This document shows positions 1 through 7,897 of a stretch of 55,576 bases of DNA, one piece after another. The position numbers were made by a program, and so were the translations under genes. Source of the DNA: Bacillota bacterium (GTDB lineage Bacteria; Bacillota; Clostridia; Tissierellales; Gottschalkiaceae). A model generated the notes under the pieces. That model saw only the letters and a list, made by a program, of their open reading frames with translations. It ran no database searches and was not told where the DNA came from. The DNA is taken from positions 1-55,576 of the forward strand of contig JAEZUY010000011.1 in the NCBI GenBank assembly GCA_023420895.1, in the 5' to 3' direction. Each line of letters begins with the position of its first letter. Positions within the stretch are counted from its first letter, which is position 1.

Positions 1-84
1 GTGATATAATTAGTATAAAATAATTTAGAAATAAGAATACTTTTCACGATAAATAAATCGTAAAATTTTTTAGTGGTGGTGAAT

Positions 85-2202
85 ATGGATACAAAGATTT
101 CAAAGAAAAAAACAGGATACCTTCCAGGTCTGGATGTCATAAGGGGTATTGCGATATTAGGAGTAGTGCTGTATCACCTGGTTCCTCACGTATTTACAGG
201 AGGATTTCTTGGCGTAAACCTGTTTTTGGTTCTTTCAGGTTTTCTTATTAACAGAAGTCTTGAAAAAGAATTTAAAAGAAGTTCCAGAATAGACTACATA
301 AATTTCTTTTCCAGAAGACTTTCCAGAACTTTTACTCCAATGTTCTGGATGGTGGTCGTTTTAGGAGCATTCTTATTCTTATTCCAAAAACAGCTTTTAA
401 ACAATTATCTTGGAGAGGCAGTTTCATCTATACTGTTTTTCAACAACTGGTGGCAGATAGGAATGGGAAGCTCATATTTTATGAAATTCCTAAATCCTTC
501 TACAATAACACATTTATGGTATTTAAGTGTACAAGTGCAGTTCTATATAGTATGGCTTATAGTGTTTGTTCTTACTAAGAGATATTCAGAAAGCACTAGA
601 AGCAATAAAGCTCCTACAGTTTATTTAGTTTTGACTATAATTTCAGCAGTGCTTATGGCTGTGCTGTTTAAAACAGGAGAAGATCCTACTAGAGTATATT
701 ATGGAACTGATACAAGACTGTTTTCTTTCTCATTTGGAGCTCTGCTGTCTCTTTATCACAGAGACAGAGCACCTAGAAAATCGAGAAGAAAAGCAGAAAT
801 ATCTAAAAGAAGAAGAAAAGCCGGAATAAAGCCTTTTGGATTTATTTCACTTGCGATTATACTGATAATGTTCTTTACAGTTCAGGACAGTTCTGCATTC
901 ACTTTCAGAGGAGGAATGCTTCTATTCACTATATTCTCAGGAAGTCTTATTTTTGCGGCTGTCAATCCGAATATGACCATATCAGAGCTTTTTGAATCAT
1001 CAGTAATTCTTAAAGGTTTAGGAAAGAGAAGCTATTCTATATATCTGTGGTACTATCCGGTTATGACTGTATTTAACGTAATGACTAAGGATAAAGGAAT
1101 AAATATATTCCTTGGATATTTAATTCAGCTGGCTATAATAATGATTATGGCGCAGATAAGCTACGTGCTTTTTGAAAGAAACTATATAATGATTCCTTTC
1201 TATCAGTTTGAAGGTATTGAAAAAGAGAAAGAAAAATTCAGACTTACATGGTTTGACAGAAAAAATATGAGAATAATACCTAAGATTATGTTTTCTCTTC
1301 TAAGTGTGCTTTTAATCTTAGCTGTAATAGGAGTGAGCACATTTAAAGCTAATAATGATGCAGCAGAAGATCTTCAGGCTAAAATAGAAGCAAATCAGAA
1401 GAAACTCGAAAGTGAAAAAACTGAAAAGAAACCTGAGAAGAAGGAAGAAAAAGAAAAATCTGAAAATGATAAAAAAGAAAAAGATGATAAAGATTCAGAT
1501 AAGGAAAAAGATAAAGAAGGTAAAGAAGAAAAAGACGATAAAGATTCGCCTTCAGATATTGAAGGACTTACTAAAGGAGAAGCAGAATTTGCGAAGAATC
1601 TGGATGTTACATTCATAGGAGACTCCATGCTGCTTATGGCAGTAGATCCGATAAGCACTATTTTCCCTAAGGCTGAAGTGGACGGAGCTGTTGGAAGACA
1701 GCTTTATCAGAGCGGATCAGTAGTAGATATGCTTAAGGCTCAGGACAGACTTTACGACACTGTAGTTATAGTTCTTGGAGCAAACGGAAGCTTTACAGAG
1801 TCTCAATTTGATCAGTTCACTAAGAATATAGGTGAAGATAAAAAGATATTCCTGGTTACTACGAATGCTCATACAGAATGGAAAGATACTGTAAATCAGA
1901 GTTTCATAGAAAAGAGCAAAGAAAACAGCAATATGTATCTTGTAGACTGGGATACGTATCTTGGGGACAATCCGGACTGGCTTGAGCCTGACGGAACTCA
2001 CCCGAATCTCACAGGAGCAGAAAAGATGGTAGTTCTGATAGCTAAGGAAATCTATAAAGAGGAAGCTCCAGATGAAAAATCAGAAGATAAAAAAGAATCT
2101 TCTGAAAAAAATGATAAAGATACGAAAAAAGACAGCAAAGATAAGAAATCTGATGAAAAAGAAAAATCAGATGAAACAGATTCAAATGAAGATGAAGAGT
2201 AA
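85..2202 (+). CDS. OatA-like membrane O-acyltransferase with C-terminal SGNH domain
   Basis: The N-terminal 400 or so residues form a multi-pass acyltransferase-3 membrane domain, with an early VLYH motif holding the usual catalytic His. After a last membrane helix near residue 400 comes a Lys/Glu/Asp-rich linker, then an extracellular SGNH esterase-like domain with FIGDS and DGTHPN, so the catalytic Ser and Asp/His appear intact. A second charged tail closes the protein. This order is that of OatA-type enzymes that O-acetylate cell-wall glycans such as peptidoglycan MurNAc; the actual acceptor is not visible. I chose the ATG at 85: the in-frame GTG codons at 73-81 overlap the GGTGGTGA ribosome-binding site. 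The gene stands alone and ends at a strong terminator. The 705-residue length slightly exceeds typical OatA because of the charged linkers. Family call is firm; substrate is inferred. Confidence 0.85.
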   Translation: MDTKISKKKTGYLPGLDVIRGIAILGVVLYHLVPHVFTGGFLGVNLFLVLSGFLINRSLEKEFKRSSRIDYINFFSRRLSRTFTPMFWMVVVLGAFLFLFQKQLLNNYLGEAVSSILFFNNWWQIGMGSSYFMKFLNPSTITHLWYLSVQVQFYIVWLIVFVLTKRYSESTRSNKAPTVYLVLTIISAVLMAVLFKTGEDPTRVYYGTDTRLFSFSFGALLSLYHRDRAPRKSRRKAEISKRRRKAGIKPFGFISLAIILIMFFTVQDSSAFTFRGGMLLFTIFSGSLIFAAVNPNMTISELFESSVILKGLGKRSYSIYLWYYPVMTVFNVMTKDKGINIFLGYLIQLAIIMIMAQISYVLFERNYIMIPFYQFEGIEKEKEKFRLTWFDRKNMRIIPKIMFSLLSVLLILAVIGVSTFKANNDAAEDLQAKIEANQKKLESEKTEKKPEKKEEKEKSENDKKEKDDKDSDKEKDKEGKEEKDDKDSPSDIEGLTKGEAEFAKNLDVTFIGDSMLLMAVDPISTIFPKAEVDGAVGRQLYQSGSVVDMLKAQDRLYDTVVIVLGANGSFTESQFDQFTKNIGEDKKIFLVTTNAHTEWKDTVNQSFIEKSKENSNMYLVDWDTYLGDNPDWLEPDGTHPNLTGAEKMVVLIAKEIYKEEAPDEKSEDKKESSEKNDKDTKKDSKDKKSDEKEKSDETDSNEDEE

Positions 2203-2221
2203 GAATATTACAATATAGAAA

Positions 2222-2252
2222 AAACACCTGCTGAAAAGCAGGTGTTTTTCAT
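2222..2252 (+). terminator. Rho-independent terminator after the acyltransferase
   Basis: An 8-bp perfect stem CACCTGCT/AGCAGGTG with a GAAA loop is followed by five T. It lies 20 bases after the acyltransferase stop codon. The A-run on the left side means it could also work from the other strand, where the small minus-strand ORF ends at 2293. Confidence 0.9.
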
Positions 2253-2292
2253 TTTATGGATATTTAAGATTATTTCAGAAACCGTTATTCTA

Positions 2293-2391
2293 TTAGCTGA
2301 AAACAAACTTGCCTAGAAGTATGTTCAGAATAGTAAGAGGCACTGCAAACTTTAAGTAAGTAACTATTAATTTCTCATTAGCTTTTGCCAT
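2293..2391 (-). CDS. Small hydrophobic peptide (32 aa), candidate single-pass membrane protein
   Basis: A minus-strand ORF of 32 codons begins with ATG (MAKANEKL) and ends in TAA. A good Shine-Dalgarno sequence, GAGGTGAT, lies 5-6 bases upstream of the ATG. After a short polar start, about 20 residues are strongly hydrophobic (segment FAVPLTILNILL), which could form one membrane helix. It fills the gap between the acyltransferase terminator and the divergent niaR-like gene. I do not recognise the family. The ribosome-binding site and amino-acid pattern favour a real gene, but ORFs this short also occur by chance. Confidence 0.5.
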   Translation of the reverse strand: MAKANEKLIVTYLKFAVPLTILNILLGKFVFS

Positions 2392-2454
2392 TCTTATCAC
2401 CTCGCATCTATAATCTTTCCTTTAATATATTTTAACATAAAACTGAAGGAAATA

Positions 2455-2483
2455 TTGATTTAAGATATAAATTATGATATATT
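2455..2483 (+). promoter_or_regulatory. Sigma-A-type promoter for the NiaR-like gene
   Basis: TTGATT and TATATT are separated by exactly 17 bases. The predicted transcription start, about 2490, falls inside the candidate operator at 2488-2502, a layout that would allow repression. Confidence 0.55.
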
Positions 2484-2487
2484 ACTA

Positions 2488-2502
2488 CTGACAAGACAGA
2501 TG
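2488..2502 (+). promoter_or_regulatory. Candidate NiaR operator 1 (autoregulation)
   Basis: CTGACAAGACAGATG is partly palindromic and on the other strand carries a TGTCTTG core, resembling NiaR sites as I remember them. The string AAGACAGAT recurs inverted in front of the neighbouring transporter-like gene at 3112-3126. Its position over the predicted transcription start supports a repressor site. Confidence 0.4.
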
Positions 2503-2550
2503 AAAGAAGATAGAGGGGAAATTAAAAATCTCAGAATAGAGGATGATTTT

Positions 2551-3063
2551 ATGAATACTAAGGAGAGAAGAGAAGATATAAAGAAGCTTCTCAACAGGTC
2601 TAACAGTCCTTTAAAGGGGATTGAGATAGCTAACAGATATGGAGTGTCAAGACAGGTAATAGTACAGGATATGGCGATTCTCAGGGCAGAAGGAATCGAT
2701 ATAGTGTCGACATCGAGGGGATATGTCATTCTGAAACCTAAGAATTCGAAAATAGTGAAAACTATAGCGACAAAACACGGCCACAGTGATATGAGAGATG
2801 AGATGGAAATAATTTTAAGAAATGGCGGAAAAATTCTGAATGTAATAGTTGAGCATTCTGTATACGGCGAACTGATAGGCAATATTAATATAGGTACAGA
2901 AGAAGAGCTGGATGCATTCATGACTCTCATGGGAAACAGAATGAACGAACCGCTTTCATTTCTCACAGACGGTCTTCACCTTCATACAGTAGAAGTTGAA
3001 TCAATAGAGGACTATAACAATATCATAAAAGGGCTTGAAGAAGCTGGATATCTTGTAGAGTAA
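2551..3063 (+). CDS. niaR: NiaR-type niacin-responsive transcriptional repressor (HTH + 3H domain)
   Basis: The first 60 residues form a winged-helix HTH (HTH_11 type: EIANRYGVSRQVIVQD), followed by a 3H domain with histidines in KHGHSD, EHSVYGE and GLHLHTVE. NiaR (YrxA) proteins have this architecture and repress NAD-synthesis or niacin-uptake genes when niacin is present; the 3H histidines bind metal. The preferred start is the ATG at 2551, about eight bases after GAGGATGA, giving 170 residues, normal for the family. An upstream in-frame ATG at 2500 overlaps the proposed operator and has no good ribosome-binding site. The neighbouring membrane protein at 3147 is the likely target, because a similar motif precedes it. 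No NAD-biosynthesis genes lie in the window. Confidence 0.8.
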   Translation: MNTKERREDIKKLLNRSNSPLKGIEIANRYGVSRQVIVQDMAILRAEGIDIVSTSRGYVILKPKNSKIVKTIATKHGHSDMRDEMEIILRNGGKILNVIVEHSVYGELIGNINIGTEEELDAFMTLMGNRMNEPLSFLTDGLHLHTVEVESIEDYNNIIKGLEEAGYLVE

Positions 3064-3111
3064 ATATATAAAAGTTAAGATAAATTGCAATCTGTAAATT
3101 TTAAGATTAAT

Positions 3112-3126
3112 ATCTGTCTTAGGTTT
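3112..3126 (+). promoter_or_regulatory. Candidate NiaR operator 2 before the transporter-like gene
   Basis: ATCTGTCTTAGGTTT repeats, inverted, nine bases of the motif found over the niaR promoter. Its second half is degenerate. It ends 20 bases before the chosen TTG start of the downstream gene. Shared presence at two adjacent genes is the main support. Confidence 0.35.
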
Positions 3127-3146
3127 AATTGAAAGGAAAGATTGTA

Positions 3147-4235
3147 TTGGGTAAATATGGAAAGAAAAACAGAAATATAGGTAAAAATATAGGTTCTGAA
3201 GAAAATGTAAAAAATGAAAAACCGGGATTCAGATCGTATGTAGTCAAAGTTCTTAACGGTATGGCTCTCGGACTGTTTTCATCGCTGATTATAGGACTGA
3301 TACTTAAACAGATAGGAGTATTCCTCAACATAGAGCTTCTCGTGAATCTCGGGGATATAGCTCAGTATATGATGTCCGGAGCTATAGGAGCCGGAGTTGC
3401 ATACAGTCTGACAAAGTCTCCTTTGGGAATATTCTCAGGTCTGGTTGCCGGAGCAATTGGAGGAGGAGCAGTAAACTTGGAATCGGGAGATGCCATGATA
3501 TCAATAGGCGAGCCCGTAGGAGCGCTTGTTGCATCTCTAATAGGAGTTCTTCTTGCAAGACTTGTAGAAGGAAAGACGAAAGTCGATATAATCTTAGTTC
3601 CTGCAGTAACTATAATAACCGGAGGAGTAGCCGGACACTATCTTGCACCGGCTATAACTAAAATGATGTCGGCTATAGGAGAGATTATAAACTTTGCTAC
3701 AACTCAGCAGCCGGTAATAATGGGAATAATAGTGTCGGTAGTTATGGGAATAGTTCTGACACTTCCTATAAGCAGTGCGGCTATTGGAATATCTCTGGGA
3801 CTTAACGGTCTTGCGGCCGGAGCGGCAATAATAGGATGTTCATGCCATATGATAGGATTTGCAGTTGCATCTTTCAGAGAAAACGGAGTCGGAGGACTGA
3901 TTTCACAGGGAATAGGGACTTCAATGATACAGATTCCGAATATAGTTAAAAAGCCTGTAATAGCTCTTCCTGTCATTATAAGTTCAGCAATTCTCGGTCC
4001 TGTAGGAACTTCGGTAATGAAGATGGAAGGAACACCGGTCGGCTCAGGAATGGGAACGAGCGGTCTTGTAGGCCAGTTTTCTACAATAGACGCTATGGGA
4101 CCCGGAAGTTTATGGAAGATAGCTATTATACATTTCATACTTCCAGCACTGGTTACATTAGTGATAAGTGAGATAATGAGAAAAAAAGGAATTATAAAGT
4201 ATGGAGATATGAAGCTCGATACAGGAAGCAAATAG
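3147..4235 (+). CDS. PTS-EIIC-like integral membrane protein (PTS_EIIC_2 family), possible niacin-related transporter
   Basis: This protein of about 362 residues is almost entirely hydrophobic and glycine-rich, with roughly ten membrane segments separated by motifs such as SGAIGAGVAYS, GAIGGGAVN and GSGMGTSGLVG. It resembles the PTS_EIIC_2 group annotated as 'PTS sugar transporter subunit IIC', yet no EIIA, EIIB or other PTS gene is nearby. The start is probably the TTG at 3147, seven bases after AAAGGAAAG; an earlier TTG at 3129 overlaps that site. A motif like the one over the niaR promoter precedes it, and niaR is adjacent, so a role in uptake of a niacin-related compound is plausible, but this rests only on context. 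A terminator follows. A genuine sugar permease remains possible. Confidence 0.65.
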   Translation: MGKYGKKNRNIGKNIGSEENVKNEKPGFRSYVVKVLNGMALGLFSSLIIGLILKQIGVFLNIELLVNLGDIAQYMMSGAIGAGVAYSLTKSPLGIFSGLVAGAIGGGAVNLESGDAMISIGEPVGALVASLIGVLLARLVEGKTKVDIILVPAVTIITGGVAGHYLAPAITKMMSAIGEIINFATTQQPVIMGIIVSVVMGIVLTLPISSAAIGISLGLNGLAAGAAIIGCSCHMIGFAVASFRENGVGGLISQGIGTSMIQIPNIVKKPVIALPVIISSAILGPVGTSVMKMEGTPVGSGMGTSGLVGQFSTIDAMGPGSLWKIAIIHFILPALVTLVISEIMRKKGIIKYGDMKLDTGSK

Positions 4236-4274
4236 ATAAAACAGTGATTAAAAATAGAAAAGAGATGGTAAATG

Positions 4275-4303
4275 CCGGCTGATGAATATCAGCCGGTTTT
4301 TTA
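4275..4303 (+). terminator. Terminator after the PTS-EIIC-like gene
   Basis: The 9-bp stem CCGGCTGAT/ATCAGCCGG with a 4-base loop is followed by six T. Confidence 0.9.
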
Positions 4304-4375
4304 TGAATTTTTTAGAAATCTGTATTATAATATATTGTATAGAAAAAGAAAAATGCACGGAAAGAGGAATTGAAT

Positions 4376-5113
4376 ATGGCAAAACTGGCACTTATAACAG
4401 GTTCTTCAAGAGGAATAGGAAGAGCCGCAGCAAGAAAACTGGCAGAAGAAGGATATAATATAATAATAAATTATAAAGAACATAAAGAACAGGCGGAGTC
4501 AATAGTAAGAGAAATTGAAGAAATAGGGAGAACAGCTATGATGATTCAGGCTGACGTTTCTAAATATGAAGAGGTTGAGAGAATGTTCAGTGAAATTTTC
4601 AAATATTTCAGAAGACTCGATCTTCTAGTGAATAATGCAGGAATAGCATCGCTAAAAACGTTCAATGAAATAACGCCCGAATACTGGAAAGAAATCTTCG
4701 ATACAAATGTAAACGGCATGTTCAACTGCTGCAAGTTTGCAGTTCCGAAGATGATATCTCAGAAAGAAGGAGTCATAATAAACGTGGCTTCCATTTGGGG
4801 AATAGTCGGAGCATCATGCGAAACTCACTACTCTGCAACTAAAGGAGCGATAGTGGCATTTACAAAAGCTCTTGCAAAAGAACTCGGACCTAGCAATATA
4901 AGAGTTAATTCTGTAGCTCCGGGTCCTGTTATGACTGATATGCTCGCAACGCTTCCTGAAGATATTCTTGAAAAGGTAAAAGAGGATACTCCTCTTAATA
5001 AAATAGCTACACCTGAGGAAATTGCAGAATATATATATTTCCTTGCCTCAGATAAAGCGGATCTTCTGACAGGACAGGTTATGAGTCCTAATGGCGGATT
5101 TATAATATACTAG
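4376..5113 (+). CDS. Short-chain dehydrogenase/reductase (FabG-like)
   Basis: This is a classical SDR of 245 residues. The N-terminal TGSSRGIG is the Rossmann nucleotide motif, NNAG is present, the catalytic Ser lies in NVASIWG and the catalytic Tyr/Lys pair in HYSATKG; the C-terminal part carries APGPVMTDM. The closest general type is 3-oxoacyl-ACP reductase (FabG), but no fatty-acid synthesis gene is nearby, so the substrate is uncertain. The ATG at 4376 sits seven bases after AAAGAGGAA; a TTG six bases earlier is less likely. Only 13 bases separate it from the solute-binding lipoprotein, implying co-transcription and possibly a shared metabolic purpose such as handling an imported alcohol or sugar derivative. 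Confidence 0.8.
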   Translation: MAKLALITGSSRGIGRAAARKLAEEGYNIIINYKEHKEQAESIVREIEEIGRTAMMIQADVSKYEEVERMFSEIFKYFRRLDLLVNNAGIASLKTFNEITPEYWKEIFDTNVNGMFNCCKFAVPKMISQKEGVIINVASIWGIVGASCETHYSATKGAIVAFTKALAKELGPSNIRVNSVAPGPVMTDMLATLPEDILEKVKEDTPLNKIATPEEIAEYIYFLASDKADLLTGQVMSPNGGFIIY

Positions 5114-5126
5114 CGGAGATGAAAAT

Positions 5127-6458
5127 ATGAAAATAAAAATTATTTTATCAGCGCTTATTCTCGCGCTTTCAGTTGCAGGATGCGGCGGAAAGGAAGATAA
5201 GAGCGATATAAAGCCTGCTGAAGAGAGAATAAAAAAAGAGGAAGCTGAGAAGAAAAATAAAGACGGCGAAAAAAAAGAAGAGAAGATAACGGTTCTTGTT
5301 CCGGACTATGCTGTTCCGCCTGAAAAACTTGTAGAAGATTTTACAGATGAATATGGAATAGTGCCTGAATTTGAGAAAATTCACTGGTCAAAAATATCTG
5401 AAGCTGTAGAATACGGAGATATAGAGACTGATGTAGTTCAGGTGGACTGGACATGGGTAGGAAAATATAAAAATATGGATCTGATATCACCTATGAGTGT
5501 AAGTGACGAAGATGAAAAGGCTATGCCTTCTATAGAGTCGTTCAGAATAGGCGACGAAATATATGCAAAGCCTTATTTCAATGATTTCAAATTAGGCTTT
5601 TACAATCACAAGCATTATAGCGAGGCGGAAATAAGCAGTCCTCCTGAAACATGGGATGAAGTCTACAGAAATTCAGAAAAAATAAGAGAGAAAAATATAG
5701 CGAGATATCCTTATCATATTGTTCTTAACAATACTAAGGACAGCGCTATAGACTTTATATCTTTAGCTTATGCAAGAAACGGGAAAGTGTTCAATGAAGA
5801 CGGAAGTTTCGATTATGACAGTTTAAAAGACACGCTTACTTATATAGATATGATGTATAAGAGGGAACTCATATCTCCAGATGATGAGGAAATCTATATA
5901 TCAGACGACTACAGAAAAATAGCGACTGGAGAAACTAGCTTCATGACAGGTGCAAGCTCCTATATAGTAGGGCTCAACGACAAGACGAAGTCGAGCATTT
6001 CCGGCCAGGTTAAAGATACAAGAATACCGGGAAAAGAAGGACTTACAGAGAGCATACTCGCATGTCCGGAAGGTCTCGCAGTTATGAAAAATTCTGATAA
6101 AAAAGAATCAGCTCAGAAATATATAGACTGGTTTACTTCAGAAGAAACACAGAAGAAGCTTTTTGAATATTCGAATATAATTCCTTCCAGAATAAATATT
6201 CTTGAAGAGATAATATCGTCCGGAGCCATAAAATCGGAAGGCGCAATGATAGAATCTGCCAAAATGGCTTCTTCACCGATTCCGGATGAAACGAAATACC
6301 ATTTTCAGGATATCATGGATATAACGGCTTACAGTCTTTATGAAATGACTAAGGAAGGAAGAAGTCTGGAAGAGACTGCTGAATTTATGGACAGAACGGT
6401 CAGAAATGTTATTGCCGGCAATCCTGTTCCAGAAGAAGTTAGAGAAACTGAAAATTAA
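5127..6458 (+). CDS. Orphan ABC-type extracellular solute-binding lipoprotein (family 1)
   Basis: The N-terminus is a lipoprotein signal ending in the lipobox VAGC (Cys20), so the mature protein should be tethered to the outer face of the membrane. A Lys/Glu-rich linker precedes a family-1 solute-binding fold: ITVLVPDY at the start of the domain, TSEETQKKL, and a C-terminal helical part typical of sugar or oligosaccharide binders. No permease or ATPase gene is adjacent, so it must use a transporter encoded elsewhere or act as a sensor. It follows the SDR gene by 13 bases, with the ribosome-binding site GGAGATG in that gap, and is closed by a strong terminator. The ligand cannot be read from the sequence. 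Confidence 0.82.
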   Translation: MKIKIILSALILALSVAGCGGKEDKSDIKPAEERIKKEEAEKKNKDGEKKEEKITVLVPDYAVPPEKLVEDFTDEYGIVPEFEKIHWSKISEAVEYGDIETDVVQVDWTWVGKYKNMDLISPMSVSDEDEKAMPSIESFRIGDEIYAKPYFNDFKLGFYNHKHYSEAEISSPPETWDEVYRNSEKIREKNIARYPYHIVLNNTKDSAIDFISLAYARNGKVFNEDGSFDYDSLKDTLTYIDMMYKRELISPDDEEIYISDDYRKIATGETSFMTGASSYIVGLNDKTKSSISGQVKDTRIPGKEGLTESILACPEGLAVMKNSDKKESAQKYIDWFTSEETQKKLFEYSNIIPSRINILEEIISSGAIKSEGAMIESAKMASSPIPDETKYHFQDIMDITAYSLYEMTKEGRSLEETAEFMDRTVRNVIAGNPVPEEVRETEN

Positions 6459-6467
6459 AAAATAAAG

Positions 6468-6500
6468 TAAAAGAGACTCTTGTGAGAGTCTCTTTTTTAT
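6468..6500. terminator. Bidirectional terminator between convergent genes
   Basis: The stem AAGAGACTCT/AGAGTCTCTT with a TGTG loop is flanked by A-rich sequence on the left and a T-run on the right. It can serve both the solute-binding protein (plus) and guanine deaminase (minus). Confidence 0.88.
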
Positions 6501-6523
6501 TTATATAAAAAGTAAATTCTGCA

Positions 6524-7795
6524 TTACAGTTCAGGTTCTTTCAGTTCCCTGCCTGAAGAGAATCTTTTAACTATATTTCTGTCGTCACCCAGATAGAAGT
6601 ATCTTTCCATTCTTTCTTCGATACTTCTAGGATTCATATCATCAAGAGAAGAATCATCGATAACCAGCGCATCAAAATAATATCCTTCTTCAAATGAACC
6701 GGTGTTTCCAAAGAACGATCCTCCTCCTTTAGTAGCCAGATAGAAGAGTTCAGGTGCATTTAAAGCTTCTTCTTCGCTGTTTACGTAAACCCATCTCATT
6801 TTTGACACCTGAGCCGCTATCGAGATAACTGAAGCTATTGAAATCTGATGTCCGCCTGATACATCACTTCCGAGTCCTACAGGAACGCCTTTTTCAACGT
6901 ATTTTCTTATAGGAGCTATACCGCTTGAAAGATTTGTATTTGAATAAGGACAGTGAGCAACGTATGCCTGATCCTCCTTCATTCCTTCAGTCTCTTCATC
7001 AGTATTCCATACACAGTGAGCCATTACAGTCTTCCCGTTTCTAATCATTCCGTATTTTCTGTATACATCATAATATGATGAAGCCTCAGGATGAAGCTCT
7101 TTAACCCATTCAACTTCGCCTCTGTTTTCAGAAAGGTGAGACTGAACTTTTAAATCGTATTTTTCAGCCAGCTTTCCAAGTTCAGTCATTAATTCAGCAG
7201 TACATGTAGGCACGAAACGCGGAGTTATAATCGGTTTCACTCTGCTGAATTTATCCAGAGTGTTCTTTATGAATTTTTCAGTTTCTTCGATAGATTCTGA
7301 AGTCTCTTCTATATAGAAATCAGGAGAATTTCTGTCCATATTGACTTTTCCCGCATATCCGTTTATTCCGTAATCATCCATTATTTCCATCAGAAGCTCT
7401 GTGGATTCTCTGGATATCGTAGCGAATACTACAGCATTTAGAGTTCCGTATTTCCAAAGTTCTTTTACGAATTTTCTGTACGCTTTTTCAGCATATTCAA
7501 TATCGCTGTATTTGGCTTCTTCGGGGAATGTATAAATTTCAAGCCAGTCGAGAAGCTCTTTGTCCATACCGAGTCCTCTGTTTACAAACTGAGGCGCATG
7601 CAAGTGAATATCTGAAAAAGCCGGGATTATGATTTTATCACCGTAATCTTCAATATCAGAGTTTTTTAAGTCCTCAGGAAGTTCAGAATAGACTTCTTTT
7701 ACTTTTTCATCTTCGACAGCTATATATCCGTTTTCATATATATCGTATTTGCCAAAGTCTTTAGAAAAAACTATATTGCCTTTATATATTTTCAT
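6524..7795 (-). CDS. guaD: Guanine deaminase
   Basis: This amidohydrolase-superfamily enzyme of 423 residues converts guanine to xanthine and ammonia. Metal-binding and substrate motifs typical of guanine deaminase are visible: DIHLHAPQF near residue 65, a central SHLSEN, AHCVWN, HCPYSNTNL and GSDVSGG. The ATG at 7795 is chosen because AAAGGAAG lies seven bases before it; an in-frame ATG six codons upstream overlaps that site. The NCS2 purine permease lies just upstream on the same strand, making an import-and-deaminate pair for purine salvage or catabolism. A hairpin between the two genes suggests partly separate transcription. Confidence in function is high. Confidence 0.9.
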   Translation of the reverse strand: MKIYKGNIVFSKDFGKYDIYENGYIAVEDEKVKEVYSELPEDLKNSDIEDYGDKIIIPAFSDIHLHAPQFVNRGLGMDKELLDWLEIYTFPEEAKYSDIEYAEKAYRKFVKELWKYGTLNAVVFATISRESTELLMEIMDDYGINGYAGKVNMDRNSPDFYIEETSESIEETEKFIKNTLDKFSRVKPIITPRFVPTCTAELMTELGKLAEKYDLKVQSHLSENRGEVEWVKELHPEASSYYDVYRKYGMIRNGKTVMAHCVWNTDEETEGMKEDQAYVAHCPYSNTNLSSGIAPIRKYVEKGVPVGLGSDVSGGHQISIASVISIAAQVSKMRWVYVNSEEEALNAPELFYLATKGGGSFFGNTGSFEEGYYFDALVIDDSSLDDMNPRSIEERMERYFYLGDDRNIVKRFSSGRELKEPEL

Positions 7796-7837
7796 ATTTT
7801 GTCTTCCTTTCATGATATATTATTTACTTATTAAAAA

Positions 7838-7872
7838 AGAAAATGTGTATATAGAATATATACACATTTTAT
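7838..7872 (-). terminator. Terminator of the purine permease gene (minus strand)
   Basis: A 13-base arm AAAATGTGTATAT pairs with ATATACACATTTT; on the minus strand the hairpin is followed by a T-run (the plus-strand A-run at 7833-7838). It lies between the permease and guanine deaminase and may act as a partial terminator. Confidence 0.7.
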
Positions 7873-7897
7873 ATATAAATTAAATTTTAAAAGGGAT

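Noticed and set aside
1395..1658. Minus-strand Ser/Phe-rich ORF inside the acyltransferase gene
   Set aside because: It is the reverse reading of the Lys/Glu/Asp-rich linker, a typical artefact. The similar ORF at 32677-33066 is rejected for the same reason.
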